From NCBI GenBank assembly GCA_030018855.1, contig JASEHG010000027.1:1-15553 (forward strand): 15,553 bases of DNA, written 5' to 3'. Shown one piece after another: positions 12,365-15,553 of the stretch (position 1 is the first letter of the stretch; every line of letters begins with the position of its first letter). This stretch comes from Candidatus Brocadiaceae bacterium. Lineage in GTDB: Bacteria; Planctomycetota; Brocadiia; Brocadiales; Bathyanammoxibiaceae. Under the pieces are notes generated by a model. That model was given only the letters and a program-made list of their open reading frames with translations. It was not told where the DNA came from and made no database searches. A program made the translations under genes and the position numbers.

Positions 12365-13408
12365 CTAAGATTTCACCGCCAGGCACACATCTTGCCTCTC
12401 CATGACCTCTCCTACCACGGTGGCCTCCTCTACCCCCCTGCTGTGAAGGTTTTCTAAGAAAAACTCGGCCTTTTCTCCTGGCAGGGAAACAAGTAGTCCC
12501 CCTGAGGTCTCTGCCCCATATAAGACATCCAATAGGTCGTCAGAGATCTTTCCTTCAAGTCTCACGTTGGGTGAGACGTGGTGTTTGTTCTGTACCGATG
12601 CCGCCGGCATCAGTCCTGATTGGGCATGGAGCAAGGCCCCGTTCATGAGGGGAAACTTCCCGACCTGGAAGCCCAGGGTTACCTTGCTTGCAAGGGCCAT
12701 CTCAAGGCCGTGTCCGAGGAGGCCAAAGCCTGTGATGTCCGTGCAGGCATTGACACCCAGCTCCTGCATGACCTCGGAGGCCACCGCATTCAGGGACTTC
12801 ATGGCGGTGGTCATGGCCTCTACTTCCTCCCCTGAGGCCTCCCCTGCCTTGTATGCAGAGATTATCAGCCCGCCACCCAGGGGCTTGGTCAGTACCAGCA
12901 CGTCCCCGGGCCTAGCCCCGGCGTTAGTAATTACCTTCTCAGGGTTTATTAACCCGGTGACGGAGAGCCCAAACTTTATCTCCGTGTCCTGTAGGGTGTG
13001 TCCCCCTACCACCACTGCCCCGGCCTCGTGCACCTTTTCGGCCGAACCCCTGAGGATTTCTGAGATGACCGACGGCTCCACCTCCCGCATGGGGAAGGCC
13101 AGTATGTTCATCGCCGTCAGGGGTCTTCCCCCCATTGCATAGACGTCACTCAGGGCATTAGCGGCTGCTATCTGCCCGTAGTCATAAGGGTCGTCCACAA
13201 TAGGGGTGAAGAAGTCCAGGGTCTGGACAAGGGCCAGTTTGGAATTGAGCTTATAGACCCCTGCATCGTCAAAGGTCTTAGGGCCCACCAGCAGATTTTT
13301 ATCTGGAAAATCTGGCAGGGCCTTAAGTACCTCTGCCATGCACTCAATGGAAACCTTGCCGGCTCAGCCTCCGCACAAGGCATAATCTGTCAGACGTTTC
13401 TTTTGCAT
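12365..13408 (-). CDS. selD: Selenide, water dikinase (selenophosphate synthetase), selenocysteine-containing
   Basis: SelD makes selenophosphate from selenide and ATP, the selenium donor for Sec-tRNA and selenouridine. The real start is ATG 13408, after TAAGGAGG, which overlaps the stop of the deacylase gene. The product begins MQKKRLTDYALCGG, then UGA (13366-13364, codon 15), then AGKVSIEC. This is the catalytic CGGUAGK motif, with Sec where many homologues have Cys. With UGA read as Sec the protein is 347 residues, the normal length. Downstream, DFFTPIVDDPYDYGQIAAAN, VVGGHTLQDTEIKFG and DITGFGLLGH are typical. A call starting at the internal ATG 13339 loses the active site. It is the third gene of a recJ-deacylase-selD run. 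Its last 28 codons recur twice downstream. Confidence 0.97.
13320..13366 (-). promoter_or_regulatory. UGA selenocysteine codon and presumed SECIS region of selD
   Basis: UGA at 13366-13364 is followed by sequence that can fold: CCAU-UGAGUGC-AUGG, and a little further GCAG-A-GG ... CC-CUGC, with GGU near its loop. Bacterial SECIS elements are a stem-loop just 3' of UGA, usually with GGU in the loop. The candidate GGU lies rather far (about 33 bases) from the UGA, so the exact fold is uncertain although recoding itself is well supported. Confidence 0.5.
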
Positions 13409-13418
13409 ATGCTCCTCC

Positions 13419-13889
13419 TTATAGGTGTGTTGCAAACTCTTCCACCTTTGGCTTGGCCAGCTTCTCAAAGTCCTTGTACTTCATCCTGACGGCCTCCACG
13501 TGACTGCCTGCCTGGAAGATTATCTCCTCGTCCTTTGATAGGGACTTATCCGCATATAGCTCCACGTTGTAGAGGTGGCCGAAGGGTGGCATGGCCCCTA
13601 CGTCACAGTCGGGGAAGGCACTCTTAAACTCTGACTCTGTGGCCAGTCTGGCCTGGGGGTCCTTGAGGATGGTCTTGACCTTCTCAACGTTCACCTTGTA
13701 GCTGGCCGGCAGTGTGGCCATGATTAATTCATCCTTGCTCTTAACCATTACTACCTTTACCAGATACTGACCTTTCACGTGGAGGCTGGCCGCTACTTCC
13801 TGGGCCGTATAGACCTCCTGATGGGTGGATAGCTTGTACGGCACTTTACTCTTGTCCAGGAACTCCTTTAGCTTTCGTGCCACAGTCAT
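13419..13889 (-). CDS. YbaK/ProX-family aminoacyl-tRNA deacylase
   Basis: A 156-residue single-domain protein of the YbaK/ProRS-INS editing family, which hydrolyses mischarged tRNAs such as Cys- or Ala-tRNA(Pro). The family pattern is visible in THQEVYTAQEVAASLHV, the conserved Lys in LVKVVMVK (about 45), and PPFGHLYNVELYADKSL. I chose ATG 13889 because AAAGGAAAGGAG precedes it and the length fits. A TTG at 13922 would extend the frame into the palindrome at 13912-13941. It follows recJ by 61 bases. Its stop overlaps the selD ribosome site. Its exact tRNA substrate cannot be read from the sequence. Confidence 0.88.
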   Translation of the reverse strand: MTVARKLKEFLDKSKVPYKLSTHQEVYTAQEVAASLHVKGQYLVKVVMVKSKDELIMATLPASYKVNVEKVKTILKDPQARLATESEFKSAFPDCDVGAMPPFGHLYNVELYADKSLSKDEEIIFQAGSHVEAVRMKYKDFEKLAKPKVEEFATHL

Positions 13890-13911
13890 GGTTCGTCTCC
13901 TTTCCTTTGTT

Positions 13912-13941
13912 TGTAGGGGCAATTCATGAATTGCCCCTACA
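13912..13941. repeat. 30-nt perfect palindrome between recJ and the deacylase gene
   Basis: TGTAGGGGCAATTCA and its exact reverse complement. It has the same GTAGGGGC ends as the palindromes at 2917 and 6649 but a different core (AATTCATGAATT). It lies in the recJ-deacylase spacer, where a hairpin could alter transcript stability or partly end transcription. Confidence 0.85.
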
Positions 13942-13950
13942 GGACAAGGT

Positions 13951-15553
13951 CTATAAGTGGACTTCTACGTCTTCAATCTCCAACTCTACAGCCTCACCCC
14001 TCCAGTTACTAAGCTTTGGTCTGAAGGCGGCTGAGAGGTCTCTGGCCTTTTCTATCCTGGGGAGTAACGTCCCCATACCAAAGCCTACGGCCCTGAAGGA
14101 GACGTCTCCCTGCCTGAGGAAGAGGCTCAGGTGTTGTCCAGAGGCCCCCATCCTGGCAGGCTCTCCTGCCACCCTCAGTTCTCCTGCAGTAAAAATGGGT
14201 TCAGGGTTTCCCTCTCCGTGGGGGCGGAGGTAGTCTAGTTCTTTTACCAGGGAGACAGATAGTTGACTAAATGGAAGCTCCCCATCGGTGGCGAGGACTG
14301 GTTCCAGGCGTTCCTTCCTCAGGATGGTTGCCGCAAAACGGTTTATGGAGTCGTTAAACCCTTCCACCTCCTCCTTCTTGATCCTGAAGCCAGCGGCCCT
14401 GGCATGACCGCCAAACCTGAGGAGTCGTTCCCTTGTGGCATGCAGGGCCTCTACCAGGTTGAATTCTGGGATGGAACGGGCAGAACCGTAACCCAGGTCT
14501 CCCCGCAGGGCTATTATCATCGCCGGTCTGTGGAATTCCTCCGCAAGCCTTGAAGCCACGATCCCTATCACCCCCGGGTGCCAGCCCTCCCCTGCCAGGA
14601 CCAGGACCCTGACGCTATCCAAATTTACCCTCTCTTCTACCATCTCCCTGGCTGATTGGAGTATCTGGGACTGAAGACCCTGTCTCTTCTTGTTTTTCTC
14701 CTCCAGTTGGAGGGCTATTTCCGCGGCCCGCTGGGGACATTGAGTGGTAAGGAGTTCTACGCTGAGCCTCGCATCTTCTAACCTGCCAGGGGCATTGAGC
14801 CTGGGACCCAGGCGGAACTCCACGTGATTGGGACTGATGGAGAGGCCTTCCAGGTCTGCCATTTCCAGGAGGGCCTTTATCCCCGGGTGTGGGGACTGTC
14901 TGAGGGTAGTAAGTCCGTACTTGGCCAGGATACGGTTCTCCCCTACGAGGGGGACTGCGTCTGCAATGGTACCCAGTGCCACGAGGCCCATGGCGTTCGT
15001 AAGGAACTCTCTATACTGGGTGGATACCCTCTTTTTCCCTCCTGCAGCTATCCCCAGGGCCCAGGCTAGCTTAAAGGCCACACCCACTCCGGCCAGCTCC
15101 CTGAAGCCACTGCCAGGGAGTTTGGGGTTTATTACGGCATAGGCCATTGGTAAGTCCTTAATGGGTTGGTGGTGGTCTGTGATAATAAGGTCCAGACCTT
15201 TCTCCCTGGCCTTGTCTGCCTCAAGGATAGAAGTGATTCCACAATCTACCGTTACCAATACCTTTGCACCCTCCTGGGCCAGATTTTCCAGGGCCTGGAT
15301 GTTGAGTCCGTATCCCTCCTGTATCCTTTCGGGGATGTAATAGTAGACGTCTGCCCCCAGGAGTCTGAGGCACTGGAAGAGTAGGGCGGTACCCGTTACA
15401 CCGTCAACGTCGTAGTCCCCATAGATGACTATCTTCTCCTTTTTACGTACAGCAGTGGCCAGGCGGAGGGCGGCCTTTTCCATCTCCGGGATAAGCATGG
15501 GGTCGGCCAGTCCAGACAGTTTGGGCTGGAGGAAGCCGTGGGCTGAATCCAGG
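13951..15553 (-). CDS. recJ: Single-stranded-DNA-specific exonuclease RecJ (5' end outside the window)
   Basis: RecJ degrades single-stranded DNA 5' to 3' in recombination and repair. The 533 visible residues include FLQPKLSGLADP near the window edge, a region normally about 40 residues from the N-terminus, so only a short piece is missing. An internal ATG at 15498 is not the start. The DHH phosphoesterase motifs are present: YGDYDVDGVTGTALL, VTVDCGITS and LIITDHHQP. The DHHA1 nucleic-acid-binding segment LLRFGGHARAAGFRI follows, and the C-terminal OB-fold ends LEIEDVEVHL. It is the first visible gene of the recJ-deacylase-selD run. Confidence 0.97.
   Translation of the reverse strand, partial: LDSAHGFLQPKLSGLADPMLIPEMEKAALRLATAVRKKEKIVIYGDYDVDGVTGTALLFQCLRLLGADVYYYIPERIQEGYGLNIQALENLAQEGAKVLVTVDCGITSILEADKAREKGLDLIITDHHQPIKDLPMAYAVINPKLPGSGFRELAGVGVAFKLAWALGIAAGGKKRVSTQYREFLTNAMGLVALGTIADAVPLVGENRILAKYGLTTLRQSPHPGIKALLEMADLEGLSISPNHVEFRLGPRLNAPGRLEDARLSVELLTTQCPQRAAEIALQLEEKNKKRQGLQSQILQSAREMVEERVNLDSVRVLVLAGEGWHPGVIGIVASRLAEEFHRPAMIIALRGDLGYGSARSIPEFNLVEALHATRERLLRFGGHARAAGFRIKKEEVEGFNDSINRFAATILRKERLEPVLATDGELPFSQLSVSLVKELDYLRPHGEGNPEPIFTAGELRVAGEPARMGASGQHLSLFLRQGDVSFRAVGFGMGTLLPRIEKARDLSAAFRPKLSNWRGEAVELEIEDVEVHL

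Noticed and set aside
12567..13142. 191-residue plus-strand frame opposite selD
   Set aside because: It is a shadow of selD; the minus-strand protein is unmistakable SelD and the plus frame has unnatural Pro/Ser/Thr composition.
1..15553. CRISPR array
   Set aside because: Repeats present are palindromes, heptamers and gene-tail duplications; none shows regular repeats separated by constant-length spacers.

Overview
The window is a bacterial chromosome segment of compact, mostly minus-strand housekeeping genes, interrupted by visibly AT-richer accessory patches and many small repeats. A Sec-encoding selD, a molybdopterin oxidoreductase and a radical SAM protein point to an anaerobic or micro-aerobic lifestyle. 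The taxon cannot be fixed from sequence alone. The repeat-rich intergenic style reminds me of anammox-type Planctomycetota and some other deep anaerobic lineages, but this is only an impression.

Layout. Positions 1-1721 (minus) hold the start of a signal-peptide protein and, overlapping it, a secreted von Willebrand A protein with two discoidin-like C-terminal domains, broken by an in-frame amber codon. Positions 1974-3953 (minus) hold a 659-residue molybdopterin oxidoreductase with a short palindrome inserted in frame. Positions 3954-5652 form an AT-rich patch with a promoter, a long dyad and three tightly coupled plus-strand genes (DUF3467 family, a winged-helix protein and an unknown). Positions 5653-7459 (minus) hold a radical SAM enzyme, a small amber-interrupted helical ORF and a pol-beta (MNT) nucleotidyltransferase. 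Positions 7470-7831 are a miniature inverted-repeat element with TA at both outer edges, lying between that gene and tilS (7901-9325, plus). tilS converges with an exported protein-isoaspartate methyltransferase (9432-10142, minus) across a 7-nt-periodic repeat array.

Positions 10279-12364 are an accessory block downstream of selD. The last 28 codons of selD occur three times in direct orientation (12365-12448, 11893-11976, 10279-10362). Small cassettes lie between the copies: an antitoxin-like gene; a small protein with a retropepsin-like aspartic protease; and an unknown 252-residue protein. This is the pattern expected if elements repeatedly entered at the selD 3' end. Positions 12365-15553 (minus) look like a conserved operon: recJ (5' end outside the window), a YbaK-type aminoacyl-tRNA deacylase and selD. 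selD starts at 13408 and carries an in-frame UGA at codon 15 in the catalytic CGGUAGK motif, so it is itself a selenoprotein. An ordinary gene call would truncate it.

A recurring class of short palindromes with shared ends (GTAGGGGC / GCCCCTAC) but unrelated self-complementary cores is scattered through the window. The most unusual parts are the selD-tail array, the three-gene DUF3467 cassette and this palindrome family.
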